Assembly (NCBI RefSeq): GCF_012396365.1 | Contig: NZ_JAAXPG010000031.1 | Coordinates: forward strand, 1 to 64,000 | Length of the DNA: 64,000 nucleotides | Source: Nocardiopsis alborubida | GTDB taxonomy: Bacteria > Actinomycetota > Actinomycetes > Streptosporangiales > Streptosporangiaceae | Direction: 5' to 3' | Shown: piece by piece, positions 26,686-34,846 of the stretch | Numbering within the stretch: position 1 is the stretch's first letter | Layout of the letters: each line of letters begins with the position of its first letter | Notes under the pieces: generated by a model | Seen by the model: the letters and a program-made list of their open reading frames with translations, nothing else | Databases searched by the model: none | Told to the model about the DNA's origin: nothing | Program-made: the position numbers and the translations under genes

Positions 26686-27001
26686 GTGGTGTCCCCCTCG
26701 GGTTCGCGGGCGGGGCGGCGCCGCCCCGCCGTATCTCGCTTTCACCCTAGCCATTCCCCGCCTTCCGGTGCCCCGGGAGCTGGCGCTTCGTCGGCTGTGC
26801 CAGGCTGGGGGGACGGTCTTCGGTTGCGATTCCGGTTCGGTTCGGCCGCATCCGGAGTGACCAGCGGTGCGATCACCTATTGTTGACCGCACTCGTCCTG
26901 TCGTTCGGCCCCGGCGACGTCCGCCGCGCACCGGGGACGCCGCGTCGGCGGCGCCCGGCGGGCCGGAACACACCCGCTTCGCTTGGAGAGTATTGGCGAC
27001 G

Positions 27002-28120
27002 ATGCCTGGATTCACACTCGACGAGGTCAGGGCCCGGACCCTCAAGGAGCGCGACTCCTGGTGGACGGTCTACCTCGTGGACCCCATCGCGGTCCGGCTC
27101 GTGCGCCTGGTGGCCAACCGCACCTCGATCACCCCCAACCAGCTGACGGTGGTCGCGCTCTTCCTCGGGCTCGGCGCGGCCGTCTGCTTCTCGCTGGGCT
27201 ACCGCCACTTCCTGGCGCTGGGCGCGCTGCTGTACCTGCTGTCCTTCCTCATGGACTGCACGGACGGCAAGCTGGCCCGGCTCACCGGCTCGGAGTCGCT
27301 GTTCGGGTCGTGGATGGACTACGTCTCCGACCGGTTCCGGGTGCTGGTGTGCGTGGTCGCCCTGATGGGCGGACAGTACGTCGTCGCCGAGGACGCCGAG
27401 GGCAACGGGCCGGTGTGGTTCGTGTGGCTGGCCCTGGCCGTGGTCTTCCTGGACATGCTGCGCTACCTCAACGCGCTCCAGGTGTACAAGGTCCGCAGGG
27501 AGATGCGCTCGCACCTGGCCGCCGCCCTGGAGCGGGCCCGCGCCACCCTGTCGATGCTGGAGCCGGAGGAGGACGACACCGGCTCGGCCACCGGCGCGGG
27601 CGGGCGGACGATGAGCGACGGCGGCGAGCAGGCGGTGCTGCGCCACGGCATCGGCGTGTTGGAGCAGATCCTGCACAGCCAGAACGAGCGCGAGGCGCGC
27701 AACCAGCGCACGGCGGGCAAACAGCCCGACCTGACCCTGCCCAAGGTGGACCTGCACCAGGAGTTCCGCAACCGCTTCCCGTGGTACCAGCGGTTCTGGT
27801 CGGCCCTCAACGCCAGGCGGATCAGAACACACCTGGTGGGCGGCATCGAGTTCCAGATGTCGGTGTTCGTGATCGCTCCGCTGGCGGCCGCCGCGTTCGG
27901 CGCGCCGTCCCTTATCGGGTGGATCACCGCCGTGGCGGGTGTTTTGCTCCTCGCCTTCGAGATCGCCATCATCTATAAACTGTGGTTGTCCACGCGGGAC
28001 TTCTTCCGCGTGGTCGACGGAATCGACAGCGCGCTGAGATTCTCCGGTCCGTCCGACGGCGCGGAGGAAGGGAGCCGGGACACCGGCTCGGACACGGGTT
28101 CTCAGACGACCCTGCGCTAG
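27002..28120 (+). CDS. CDP-alcohol phosphatidyltransferase family protein
   Basis: This 372-residue membrane enzyme carries the full signature DG-x2-AR-x8-G-x3-D-x3-D (Asp 88, Gly 89, Ala 92, Arg 93, Gly 102, Asp 106, Asp 110). It sits between hydrophobic helices in an N-terminal half and a C-terminal half with two more helices, separated by a charged cytoplasmic insert (about 170-270). It should transfer a phosphoalcohol to or from a CDP-activated lipid or inositol-type substrate. The insert makes it longer than plain phosphatidylglycerophosphate synthase. ATG 27002 has GGAGAG upstream. It is followed in 15 bases by the DUF3618 gene. The substrate is unknown. Confidence 0.88.
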   Translation: MPGFTLDEVRARTLKERDSWWTVYLVDPIAVRLVRLVANRTSITPNQLTVVALFLGLGAAVCFSLGYRHFLALGALLYLLSFLMDCTDGKLARLTGSESLFGSWMDYVSDRFRVLVCVVALMGGQYVVAEDAEGNGPVWFVWLALAVVFLDMLRYLNALQVYKVRREMRSHLAAALERARATLSMLEPEEDDTGSATGAGGRTMSDGGEQAVLRHGIGVLEQILHSQNEREARNQRTAGKQPDLTLPKVDLHQEFRNRFPWYQRFWSALNARRIRTHLVGGIEFQMSVFVIAPLAAAAFGAPSLIGWITAVAGVLLLAFEIAIIYKLWLSTRDFFRVVDGIDSALRFSGPSDGAEEGSRDTGSDTGSQTTLR

Positions 28121-28135
28121 TGGAGAGAGGCACCC

Positions 28136-28534
28136 ATGACGGGACGTGACACCGAACCGCGCCTGACCCCGGCGGACGTCGTCGCCGAGATCAATCGCGA
28201 ACAGCGCCAGCTCGCCGAGACCCTGGACGAGCTGAGCGTGCAGGCCCGGCCCGCCAACATCGCCCGCAGGCAGATGGAGAGGGCCCGCGAACGCGGCGCC
28301 CGGATCGTGGACGAGGCGCGCGCCCTGGTGGTCGGGGGCGGCGCGGTGCGCGTGGAGAGCCACCCGGTGGAGCCCGAGGAGGGCAGCATCGTCGTCAAGG
28401 GTGACGGCCACGTCGTCACCACCTACCAGTCGCGCGGCCAGCTCCCCCCGGAGGCGCTGCTGCTCGCGGTCGGCGTCGGCGCGGTCGTCGCCGTGGGCGT
28501 GGTGGCCTGGGCGGTGCACCGCAGGAGGAAGTAG
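28136..28534 (+). CDS. DUF3618 membrane protein
   Basis: This 132-residue protein has the DUF3618 start pattern (LTPADVVAEINREQRQLAETLDELS), a charged helical middle that could form a coiled coil, and one C-terminal membrane helix followed by HRRRK. It starts 15 bases after the phosphatidyltransferase stop with GAGAGGC upstream, so the two share an operon. The function of the family is not established; envelope or cell-division association is a guess. Confidence 0.82.
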   Translation: MTGRDTEPRLTPADVVAEINREQRQLAETLDELSVQARPANIARRQMERARERGARIVDEARALVVGGGAVRVESHPVEPEEGSIVVKGDGHVVTTYQSRGQLPPEALLLAVGVGAVVAVGVVAWAVHRRRK

Positions 28535-28554
28535 TGCCGGTCCGGCACACGGTC

Positions 28555-28582
28555 GGAGGGGTCCGCGTCCGCGGGCCCCTCC
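28555..28582 (+). terminator. terminator after the DUF3618 gene
   Basis: Arms GGAGGGG and CCCCTCC with an additional CGCG core form a stem-loop about 20 bases past the stop codon. Confidence 0.65.
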
Positions 28583-28699
28583 TCGTGTGTGCGGCGTCCG
28601 CCGGGGCGGGCCGGGTGTCCACGGGGCGCCGGGAGCGGCGTCCGGCACGGGCCGGAGACGGATAAGGGCCCCGGGGGGGCGGTGGAGGCCCCGGGCACC

Positions 28700-29070
28700 G
28701 ACGTGGCACAAAAGCGCGGGTTGAACCGGGCCATCGCCTCTCAGGCATGGGGACGCACCGTCACCCTGCTGGAGTACAAGCTCGCCGACCGGGGCGGACA
28801 CACCTGGTGCGGGTGCCCGCCCCGAACGCCTCGCGGCGCTGTTCGCGGTGCCGGGACATCGCCGAGGGCAGCCGGAAGTCGCGGGACCGGTTCGTGTGCG
28901 AGGCGCCCGGGCGCGGGCACACCGCGCACGCCGACACCAACGCCGCGCGCAACATCGAGCACGCGGTCAAGCAGCGAGCGCCCCAGGACATGGTGGGTGT
29001 CAGGACGTGGAGCCCCCGCCGCCAGGCGGGCTTCGAAGCGTGGACCACCAGCGGCGGACGGGTTCCGTGA
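28700..29070 (+). pseudogene. decayed TnpB (IS200/IS605-type OrfB), C-terminal remnant with frameshift
   Basis: Two overlapping frames together match the TnpB C-terminus. Up to about 28800 the frame reads QKRGLNRAIASQAWG then EYKLADRGGH. A shift near 28800 (CACAC, probably a two-base insertion) moves to a second frame reading LVRVPAPNASRRCSRC and HTAHADTNAARNIEHA, the zinc-ribbon and RuvC end of TnpB. The second zinc pair is damaged: CEAPG where CxxCG is expected. The N-terminal two thirds are absent, and no TnpA or clear end hairpins are seen. It is a dead relic. Confidence 0.8.
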
Positions 29071-29105
29071 GCTGGGTTCTCCCGCTCTTCGGACGGGAGA
29101 GGACG

Positions 29106-30332
29106 TCAGAGGAAGGTCTGGCCCTCGCCCCGGTAGGTGGGCACGGAGCCCGCGTACTCGCCGGTGCCGGAGTCCACCAGGTGCAGGGTGTCGAAGCGCT
29201 CGCACAGCTCTCCGGCCTTGGCGTGGCGCATCCACACCCGGTCGCCGACGGACAGGCCGTCGGCCGCGGCGCCGAGCAGGGGCGTCTGCACCTCACCCGC
29301 GCCCTCGTTGGCGCTGTAGGAGAGCCCGGCGGGCAGGTGGGGGAGCGGTGCGCGGTGGGCGTTCACGGGCCCCGAGGCGGGGTAGCCGCCGCCGAGGGCG
29401 GTGGCCACGCCCGGTCCGGGCCGGCGCACGACGGGGAGCGCGAACAGGGCGGCGGGGCGTCCGCCGAAGGAGCGGTAGTGGTCGAACAGGTGCGGGTGGT
29501 AGAGCCCTGAGCCCGCGGCCAGTTCGGTCACGGCCCTCTCCCGGCCGGTGGTGTGCAGGCTGCCGGTGCCCCCGCCGTTGACGAAGCGCAGGTCGGCGAC
29601 CTCCCTGACGGCGTGCACGATGGCGGCCCGGCGTCTGGCCAGCTCCACGGCCGAGCGGTGCTGGACGGCGCGCAGGAGGCGGCCGTAGAGCGGCCTGCCG
29701 GGCGGGGCGTCGCCCACTCCGGCGATCTGGCCCTCGTAGGCCATGATCCCGTCCAGCTCCAGTTCGGGGCGGACCGCGACGGCGCGGGCGAACGCGGCGG
29801 CCTGGGCCGGGGTGCGCACGGGGGAGCGGTAGGTGCCCACGCGCAGGCGCGGCCCGACGGGCTGCCAGCTGGTGTCGACGTCCAGGCACACCCGGACCGG
29901 AGGGGCGTCGGGGCCACGGGTTTCGGCGGCGTCGGCGACGGCGGCGCTGATCAGGTCCAGGTGCGCAGTGTCGTCCACCATCAGGGTGATGGCGCGGGCG
30001 GCGCCGGGGTCGCGCACGAGCCTGGCCAGGGCCTGGCGGTCGACGGTGGGGTAGGCGACGAGGACGTCGTCGCTGACGGGGTGGTCGCCGGTGGCCAGCC
30101 AGAGGGCCTCGGGCAGGGTGAAGGCCATGACGCCCGCGTAGCCGGGCAGGGCGAGGACCGTGCGCAGCAGCTCGCGGCTGCGCACGGACTTGCTGGCGAC
30201 CCGGATGGGTCTGCCGTGGGCGCGGCGGGTGAGGTCGGCCGCGTTGGCGCGCAGGGCGGCGATGTCGACGAGGGCGAAGGGGGCTTCGAGACCGCGTGTG
30301 GCGGCCTCGTACGTTTCGCGCAGACTTGTCAT
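29106..30332 (-). CDS. PLP-dependent amino acid aldolase/deaminase (fold type III)
   Basis: This 408-residue protein resembles the D-threonine aldolase / D-serine dehydratase family. The N-terminal alanine-racemase-like barrel has the PLP Lys in IRVASKSVRS (about residue 47). The C-terminal DSD-type domain ends with HAKAGELCERFD and VPTYRGEGQTF, where His and Cys may bind a metal. ATG 30332 follows CAGGAC. It is divergent from purU with about 180 bases between. Likely substrates are D-amino acids or beta-hydroxy amino acids; the exact reaction is not determined. Confidence 0.87.
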   Translation of the reverse strand: MTSLRETYEAATRGLEAPFALVDIAALRANAADLTRRAHGRPIRVASKSVRSRELLRTVLALPGYAGVMAFTLPEALWLATGDHPVSDDVLVAYPTVDRQALARLVRDPGAARAITLMVDDTAHLDLISAAVADAAETRGPDAPPVRVCLDVDTSWQPVGPRLRVGTYRSPVRTPAQAAAFARAVAVRPELELDGIMAYEGQIAGVGDAPPGRPLYGRLLRAVQHRSAVELARRRAAIVHAVREVADLRFVNGGGTGSLHTTGRERAVTELAAGSGLYHPHLFDHYRSFGGRPAALFALPVVRRPGPGVATALGGGYPASGPVNAHRAPLPHLPAGLSYSANEGAGEVQTPLLGAAADGLSVGDRVWMRHAKAGELCERFDTLHLVDSGTGEYAGSVPTYRGEGQTFL

Positions 30333-30469
30333 GTCCTGAGCATGCCAGAACATGAATGTCTTTCATATTCTCCGTGGGAAAGGGGACGCGGTACCCGTGC
30401 GGGGGCGGTCCGCGTACGGCTTCGCGGTAACCGGCCCCCGGTGCCGCGGGGGCGATACCCTGGGATGTC

Positions 30470-30485
30470 ACGGCTGATCAGCCGT
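30470..30485. promoter_or_regulatory. 16-base perfect palindrome upstream of purU
   Basis: ACGGCTGATCAGCCGT is perfectly self-complementary and lies 25-40 bases before the purU start, between purU and the divergent aldolase gene. It could be an operator or part of an RNA hairpin. Confidence 0.4.
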
Positions 30486-30509
30486 CCGACCCCGGGAGTG
30501 GTTCTTTCC

Positions 30510-31397
30510 ATGAGTGAGCGTGAGTACGTTCTGACCCTTTCGTGCCCCGACAGTCGGGGCATCGTCGCGGCTGTGGCCAACCTGCTGTCCGACCACGGTT
30601 GCAACATCACCGAGAGTCAGCAGTACGGCGACCACTACACGGGACGCTTCTTCCTGCGGATGCAGTTCGTGGCCGAGCGGGGCGGCGACGGCGTGGTGGG
30701 GGAGGACGTCCTGCGCAGCGCCTTCGCGGCGCTCGCGGGCGACTTCGGCGGCGACGGGGGCGGCGCGTTCGTGGAGTGGACCCTCAGTCCCCGCGACGTG
30801 CGCCCGCGCATGATCGTGATGGTGTCCAGGTTCGGCCACTGCCTCAACGACCTGCTCTACCGCCAGCGCAGCGGCCTGCTGGACGCGGACATCGCCGCCG
30901 TGGTCTCCAACCACCCCGACCTGGGGTTCCTGGCCGACTCCTACGGCGTGGACTTCCACCACCTGCCGGTCACGGCCGGGAGCAAGAGGGAGCAGGAGGC
31001 GCGCCTGCTGGAGCTGGTCGACTCCTACGACGTGGACCTGGTGGTCCTGGCGCGCTACATGCAGGTGCTCTCCGAGCAGCTGTGCACCAAGATGTCCGGC
31101 CGGATCATCAACATCCACCACTCCTTCCTGCCCAGCTTCAAGGGCGCCCGGCCCTACCACCAGGCCCACGCGCGCGGTGTGAAGCTGATCGGCGCGACCG
31201 CCCACTACGTCACCGCCGACCTCGACGAGGGCCCGATCATCGAGCAGGAGGTGTCCCGGGTGGACCACACGCACAGCCCGGAGCAGCTCACGGCGATCGG
31301 CCGGGACCTGGAGTCGGTGGCGCTGGCGCGCGCGGTCAACTGGCACGCGCAGCGCCGGGTGCTGCTCAACGGGGACAAGACGGTCATCTTCGGCTGA
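30510..31397 (+). CDS. purU: formyltetrahydrofolate deformylase
   Basis: This 295-residue enzyme releases formate from 10-formyl-THF and so balances one-carbon units. It has an N-terminal ACT domain (about 1-90, VLTLSCPDSRGIVAAV) and a C-terminal formyltransferase-like hydrolase domain with NIHHSFLPSFKGARPY and the active-site region LIGATAHYVTADLDEGPII. ATG 30510 has GGGAG upstream at a distance. A terminator follows. Its role links to the glycine cleavage and serine hydroxymethyltransferase genes near 43-46 kb, though these are in a separate operon. Confidence 0.95.
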   Translation: MSEREYVLTLSCPDSRGIVAAVANLLSDHGCNITESQQYGDHYTGRFFLRMQFVAERGGDGVVGEDVLRSAFAALAGDFGGDGGGAFVEWTLSPRDVRPRMIVMVSRFGHCLNDLLYRQRSGLLDADIAAVVSNHPDLGFLADSYGVDFHHLPVTAGSKREQEARLLELVDSYDVDLVVLARYMQVLSEQLCTKMSGRIINIHHSFLPSFKGARPYHQAHARGVKLIGATAHYVTADLDEGPIIEQEVSRVDHTHSPEQLTAIGRDLESVALARAVNWHAQRRVLLNGDKTVIFG

Positions 31398-31751
31398 GCC
31401 GGACGCCCGCCGCACGTCGGCGGGGAGTGGCTTCCGCACGGGGGCGCCCGCGGGCGCCCCCCGTGCGTTTTCCTGCCCAGGTCAGGTTCTCGACGCTGTT
31501 TTGGGTCGAGGATGGGGCTGTCGTTGCCCGTTCCGACCAGGAAAAATTACTCACAGTACCTTGTCCGCTACAGTGTGTATGTATATGGTGTGATCAGTTC
31601 GACATCCTTCCGGCCATGACACGGGCTCGGGTTTCGGTCCGGCCCTCTGGGAGGGCACATCCGCCGGGAAGGCGCGGGGAGCGGTCAGGGGGACGCCCCC
31701 AGGGGGCGTCGGAACCGCCCGTGCGGCCCGCACACTGCGTAGGGGGACCCA
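31398..31751. other. 354-base gap with terminator and promoter region of the Asp23 cluster
   Basis: After the purU terminator (31436-31466) there is an inverted repeat CTCGAC-N10-GTCGAG (31489-31510). An A/T-rich island at about 31540-31605 follows, containing TTGTCC and GTATGTATATG stretches, which is unusual for this genome and is the probable promoter region of the Asp23/Gls24 cluster. No reading frame is credible here. Confidence 0.5.
31436..31466 (+). terminator. terminator after purU
   Basis: Arms GCACGGGGGCGCCC and GGGCGCCCCCCGTGC (one extra C) form a strong stem followed by GTTTTC. Confidence 0.85.
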
Positions 31752-32234
31752 GTGACGGACATGAGGACCGAGACCAAGGTGCCGGGAGCCCGCGAGTCGG
31801 GCCGGACGAACCGGGGGGACTCCTCGCGGGAGGAGGGCGGGCGCACCCAGATCGCGGACGGCGTGGTCGCCAAGATCGCCGGAATGGCCGCGCGCGAGAT
31901 CGGCGGCGTGCACGCCATGGGCGGCGGGACCGCGCGTGCCGTCGGCGCCGTCAGGGACGCGGTGACCCGGGGCGGCGGCGAGAGCGGTTCGGTCTCGCGG
32001 GGCGTCTCGGTCGAGGTGGGCGAGCGCCAGGCAGCCGTCGACATCGACCTGGTCGTCGAGTACGGCACCGCCATCCAGGACCTGGCCGCGGCCGTGCGCC
32101 GCAACGTCACCTCGGCGGTGGAGCGTATGACGGGGCTGGAGGTCACCGAGATCAACATCAAGGTGGACGACATCCACCTGCCCGACGACGACCGAGGCGA
32201 GGACGACGGCGAGTCCGCGCCCCGGGTCCAGTGA
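31752..32234 (+). CDS. Asp23/Gls24 family envelope stress protein (first)
   Basis: This 160-residue protein has a charged disordered start (about 1-35), then the Asp23 pattern: IADGVVAKIAGMAAREIGGVHAM, ARAVGAVRDAV, then VSVEVGERQAAVDIDLVVEYG and VTEINIKVDDIHLP. Asp23 proteins of Firmicutes coat the inner face of the membrane through the AmaP anchor; the same role is inferred here. GTG 31752 follows AGGGGGA. It is the first of six genes that run head to tail, and its stop overlaps the next start as TGATG. Confidence 0.9.
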   Translation: MTDMRTETKVPGARESGRTNRGDSSREEGGRTQIADGVVAKIAGMAAREIGGVHAMGGGTARAVGAVRDAVTRGGGESGSVSRGVSVEVGERQAAVDIDLVVEYGTAIQDLAAAVRRNVTSAVERMTGLEVTEINIKVDDIHLPDDDRGEDDGESAPRVQ

Positions 32235-32554
32235 TGGCGGCCGCCGACGAGGACCCGGGCGAGGTCGCCCGGCGCCTGGTGGAGGAGACCGAGCGCTCTC
32301 CGGACGTGGTGGAGCTGTCCTCGGGGGGTTTCGGAACACTGACCACGCCCGTCCCCGGGGGACGGGTCCTCGGGGTGGCGGTACGCGCCGACAGCGTCGA
32401 GGTCGGCGTCGTGGTCCGGTTCGGGCGGCCCCTGCCGGAGATCGCCGCCGATCTGCGCCGCGACCTGACCCCGATCGCCGGGGGCCGTACCGTCCACGTG
32501 TCCGTGGAGGACGTGGTCGCGGGACTGCGGGACGGCGCACGGGCGGGCGGTTGA
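32234..32554 (+). CDS. small Asp23-like protein of the cluster
   Basis: This 106-residue protein shares the beta-alpha-beta rhythm of Asp23 (VPGGRVLGVAVRADSVEVGV, then LPEIAADLRRDL, then TVHVSVEDVV), but it is shorter and more diverged. It lacks the long N-terminal segment of its neighbours. ATG 32234 overlaps the upstream stop. It probably associates with the other Asp23 proteins; that is inference from gene order and weak similarity. Confidence 0.72.
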   Translation: MAAADEDPGEVARRLVEETERSPDVVELSSGGFGTLTTPVPGGRVLGVAVRADSVEVGVVVRFGRPLPEIAADLRRDLTPIAGGRTVHVSVEDVVAGLRDGARAGG

Positions 32555-32591
32555 GCAGGCAGCATCGGGTGCTGGACAAGAGGGGGAAGCC

Positions 32592-32765
32592 ATGTGGCCC
32601 ATCGTCGGACTGTCCTACGGGACGGTACTGGGTCTGGCCGCCGCGTTCGGCGGGTTCACGGCCTTCGCGCTGGTCCTGGTCCTGGGGATCGCGGGGTTCG
32701 TCGCCGGTCGGGCGATGGAGGGCGAGATCGACCTCACCGCGATGTTCTCGCGGCGCTCCGCCTGA
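32592..32765 (+). CDS. small DUF2273-like membrane protein
   Basis: This 57-residue protein begins MWPIVGLSYGTVLGLAAAFG. It has two close hydrophobic segments (about 3-19 and 22-42), a charged loop RAMEGEIDL and a basic end SRRSA. DUF2273 proteins of this size accompany Asp23 and AmaP genes in many Gram-positive bacteria. ATG 32592 follows AGAGGGGGA. Its position between two Asp23 genes supports the call. Confidence 0.8.
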   Translation: MWPIVGLSYGTVLGLAAAFGGFTAFALVLVLGIAGFVAGRAMEGEIDLTAMFSRRSA

Positions 32766-32782
32766 GATGTGAGGGAGCGGAC

Positions 32783-33157
32783 GTGGCCGGAGTACGGACC
32801 AGCACGGTTCCCCGACAGAGGGAACGCCCGGGCGACGAGGTCGCCCGGGAGCGGACCGGGGGCGGGGGAGACCGCGACCCGGGCGGCCGCACCGTCATCG
32901 AGCCCGGTGTGGTCGAGAAGGCGGCCGCGCGTGCGGTCCGCGAGGTCCCCGGCGCCCTCCCCGCCCGGTCGCGCACGGCGCGGGCCCGGGTGAGCGGCGA
33001 GGTCGTGCTGCTCAGGCTGCGGATCGGCGTCCACTATCCGCACTCCGTGCGCGAGGTCGCCGCACGGGTGCGCGGGCACGTGGGGCAGCGGGTCGAGCGG
33101 ATCACCGGGAAGCGGGTCCACCACATCGACATCGAGATCACGGAGTTGGTGCGCTGA
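32783..33157 (+). CDS. Asp23/Gls24 family protein (second)
   Basis: This 124-residue protein has a polar N-terminus (about 1-35) and an Asp23 core: VIEPGVVEKAAARAVREVPGA, VLLRLRIGVHYPHSVREVA and HHIDIEITEL. GTG 32783 has GAGGGAG upstream; it starts 17 bases after the DUF2273-like gene and stops one base before the next start. It presumably forms mixed assemblies with the first Asp23 protein. Confidence 0.87.
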   Translation: MAGVRTSTVPRQRERPGDEVARERTGGGGDRDPGGRTVIEPGVVEKAAARAVREVPGALPARSRTARARVSGEVVLLRLRIGVHYPHSVREVAARVRGHVGQRVERITGKRVHHIDIEITELVR

Positions 33158-33158
33158 C

Positions 33159-33764
33159 ATGACCACCGTGGAAGAGGTGCTCGGACGCCCCGACCAGGGC
33201 GTCGACCGCCGGGCCAGGCGGGTGGCCGTCCACACGTTCCGTCCGCGGCGGTCCTGGCCCGCGGTGATCACGGGCCTCGTGATCCTCCTGGTGGCCGTCG
33301 TGGCCGCCGCCGAGGTGATCTCGGCCCTGGCGGGGAGCCCGCTGGGTCTGATCCCGGTCGGTGCGGCCAGCGGGTACGCGGCGACCACGACCTGGTCGAT
33401 GCCGTCGGTGCAGATCGCCTCGGCGGTCCTGGCGCTGATCGGACTGGCCCTGATCGTGGCCGCCCTGGCCCCCGGCCGGGGGCGCTGGACGGCGCTGCGC
33501 ACCGACGACCCCGCCCTGGTGGTGGGGTTGACCCGGCCCGCGCTGCGCCGGGCGGTGGCCGCCGCGGCCGAGGACGTCAGCGGCGTCGACGGCGTGCACG
33601 TGACGGTGCGCGGCAACAGGATCCGGGTGCACGCGCGCACCGGGATGCGCAGGTCGGCGGGGCTGCCCGCCGAGGTGACCGCGGCCGTGGAGCGGCGGTT
33701 GGAGGAGCTGGCGCCGCTGCGCAGCATGCGGATCGCCACCCACGTGCGGTACGCGGAGGGTTGA
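33159..33764 (+). CDS. DUF6286-type membrane protein, AmaP-like anchor
   Basis: This 201-residue protein has two membrane helices (about 34-58 and 82-106) flanking a short loop. A cytoplasmic C-terminal domain of about 95 residues follows, with an Asp23-like pattern (LTRPALRRAVAAAAEDVSGV, VHVTVRGNRIRVHA). This topology matches DUF6286 and AmaP anchors that hold Asp23 at the membrane. The start is one base after the previous stop, so translation is coupled. Confidence 0.83.
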   Translation: MTTVEEVLGRPDQGVDRRARRVAVHTFRPRRSWPAVITGLVILLVAVVAAAEVISALAGSPLGLIPVGAASGYAATTTWSMPSVQIASAVLALIGLALIVAALAPGRGRWTALRTDDPALVVGLTRPALRRAVAAAAEDVSGVDGVHVTVRGNRIRVHARTGMRRSAGLPAEVTAAVERRLEELAPLRSMRIATHVRYAEG

Positions 33765-33766
33765 CC

Positions 33767-34357
33767 ATGGCTGGTGACAGGTCGCGCAGGTCGGCGCGGG
33801 GGAACCGTTGGGGGCTGGCGGTCGTGGGCGCGGCGCTGCTCGCCGCCGGACTGGTGTCGCTGGCCGCGGGACGCGGCCTGTTCGGCGGGGGAGCGGCCGA
33901 CAGCGCCCTGCTCGGTCCCGGGGTCCGGGAGGCACTCGACCAGCAGTGGGTGCCCTACGCGGTGGTCGCGGTGGCCTTCGTCGCCGGTTTCCTGGCCCTG
34001 CGCTGGCTGATGGCCCAGGGACTCAACGACACGGTGGGGCGCCTGGTCCTGGAGCGCGGAGACCAGGGGCGGTTGGAGATGTCCGAGAACGTGGCGCGCG
34101 GGGCCCTGGAGCAGGAGGTCGCCGACTACCCGGGTGTGCGCCGCGCCCGCGCACGGCTGACCGAGTCCGCCGATGCGCCGCACCTGCGGTTGGCGCTGAC
34201 CCTGGACGACGACGCGGACGTGGCCGGGGTGTGGCGGCGGGTGAGCTCGGAGGCGCTGGCCAACCTGCGCCGGGCGCTGGATCTGGAGCAGGTGCCGGCC
34301 GTCGTGCGGATGTCGATGACGGCACCGGCCAAGAACCCGCGGCGCAGCCTGGCCTGA
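33767..34357 (+). CDS. amaP: alkaline shock response membrane anchor (AmaP-like)
   Basis: This 196-residue protein has two N-terminal membrane helices (about 17-40 and 63-82) joined by a short extracytoplasmic loop, then a cytoplasmic domain ending in an Asp23-like fold (LTLDDDADVAGVWRRV, VVRMSMTA). ATG 33767 is six bases after GGAGGG; TTG 33761, overlapping the previous stop, is less likely. It is the last gene of the cluster and is probably the second membrane anchor. Confidence 0.83.
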   Translation: MAGDRSRRSARGNRWGLAVVGAALLAAGLVSLAAGRGLFGGGAADSALLGPGVREALDQQWVPYAVVAVAFVAGFLALRWLMAQGLNDTVGRLVLERGDQGRLEMSENVARGALEQEVADYPGVRRARARLTESADAPHLRLALTLDDDADVAGVWRRVSSEALANLRRALDLEQVPAVVRMSMTAPAKNPRRSLA

Positions 34358-34400
34358 GCAGGTGCCGCGGATTGTCTGTACCCGCTGTTAGTTTCGCCAC

Positions 34401-34802
34401 ATGACTCGAATGACCTTCGTGAACCTGCCCGTCAAGAGCGTCGACGCCACCCGCGAGTTCTTCAGCGCGCTGGGTTTCGGCTACGACGAGGCCTTCTCCG
34501 ACGACAAGGCGCTGTGCATGGTCGTCAGCGACCAATCGCGCGTCCTGTTCCTGTCCGAACCCTTCTTCGCGGAGTTCACGCCCTCGGGGATAGCCGACAC
34601 CTCCGCGGGCGCCGAGGTGATCACCTGCCTGAGCGCCGACAGCCGCGAGGACGTCGACCGGATCGCGGAGGCCGCCGCCGTGGCCGGGGCGACCCACGCC
34701 AGGAGTACCGAGCACACCGGCATGTACTCGCGCTCCTTCGCCGACCCCGACGGCCACCTGTGGGAGTTCCTGTACATGGACGCGACCGCCACCATCTCCT
34801 GA
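34401..34802 (+). CDS. VOC (glyoxalase/bleomycin resistance) family protein
   Basis: This 133-residue protein has two beta-alpha-beta-beta-beta halves: MTFVNLPVKSVDATREFFSALGF, and later RSFADPDGHLWEFLYMD, the usual end with a Glu metal ligand. Such proteins include glyoxalases, dioxygenases and antibiotic-binding proteins; a specific role cannot be given. It stands alone 43 bases after the Asp23 cluster and ends at a bidirectional terminator. Confidence 0.88.
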   Translation: MTRMTFVNLPVKSVDATREFFSALGFGYDEAFSDDKALCMVVSDQSRVLFLSEPFFAEFTPSGIADTSAGAEVITCLSADSREDVDRIAEAAAVAGATHARSTEHTGMYSRSFADPDGHLWEFLYMDATATIS

Positions 34803-34806
34803 ACGG

Positions 34807-34840
34807 CGGCGGGCGCGGGCTCCGGGACCCGCGCCCGCCG
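34807..34840. terminator. bidirectional terminator
   Basis: Perfect 13-base arms CGGCGGGCGCGGG and CCCGCGCCCGCCG with an eight-base loop lie between the convergent VOC and amidohydrolase stops. Confidence 0.85.
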
Positions 34841-34846
34841 GTCGCG

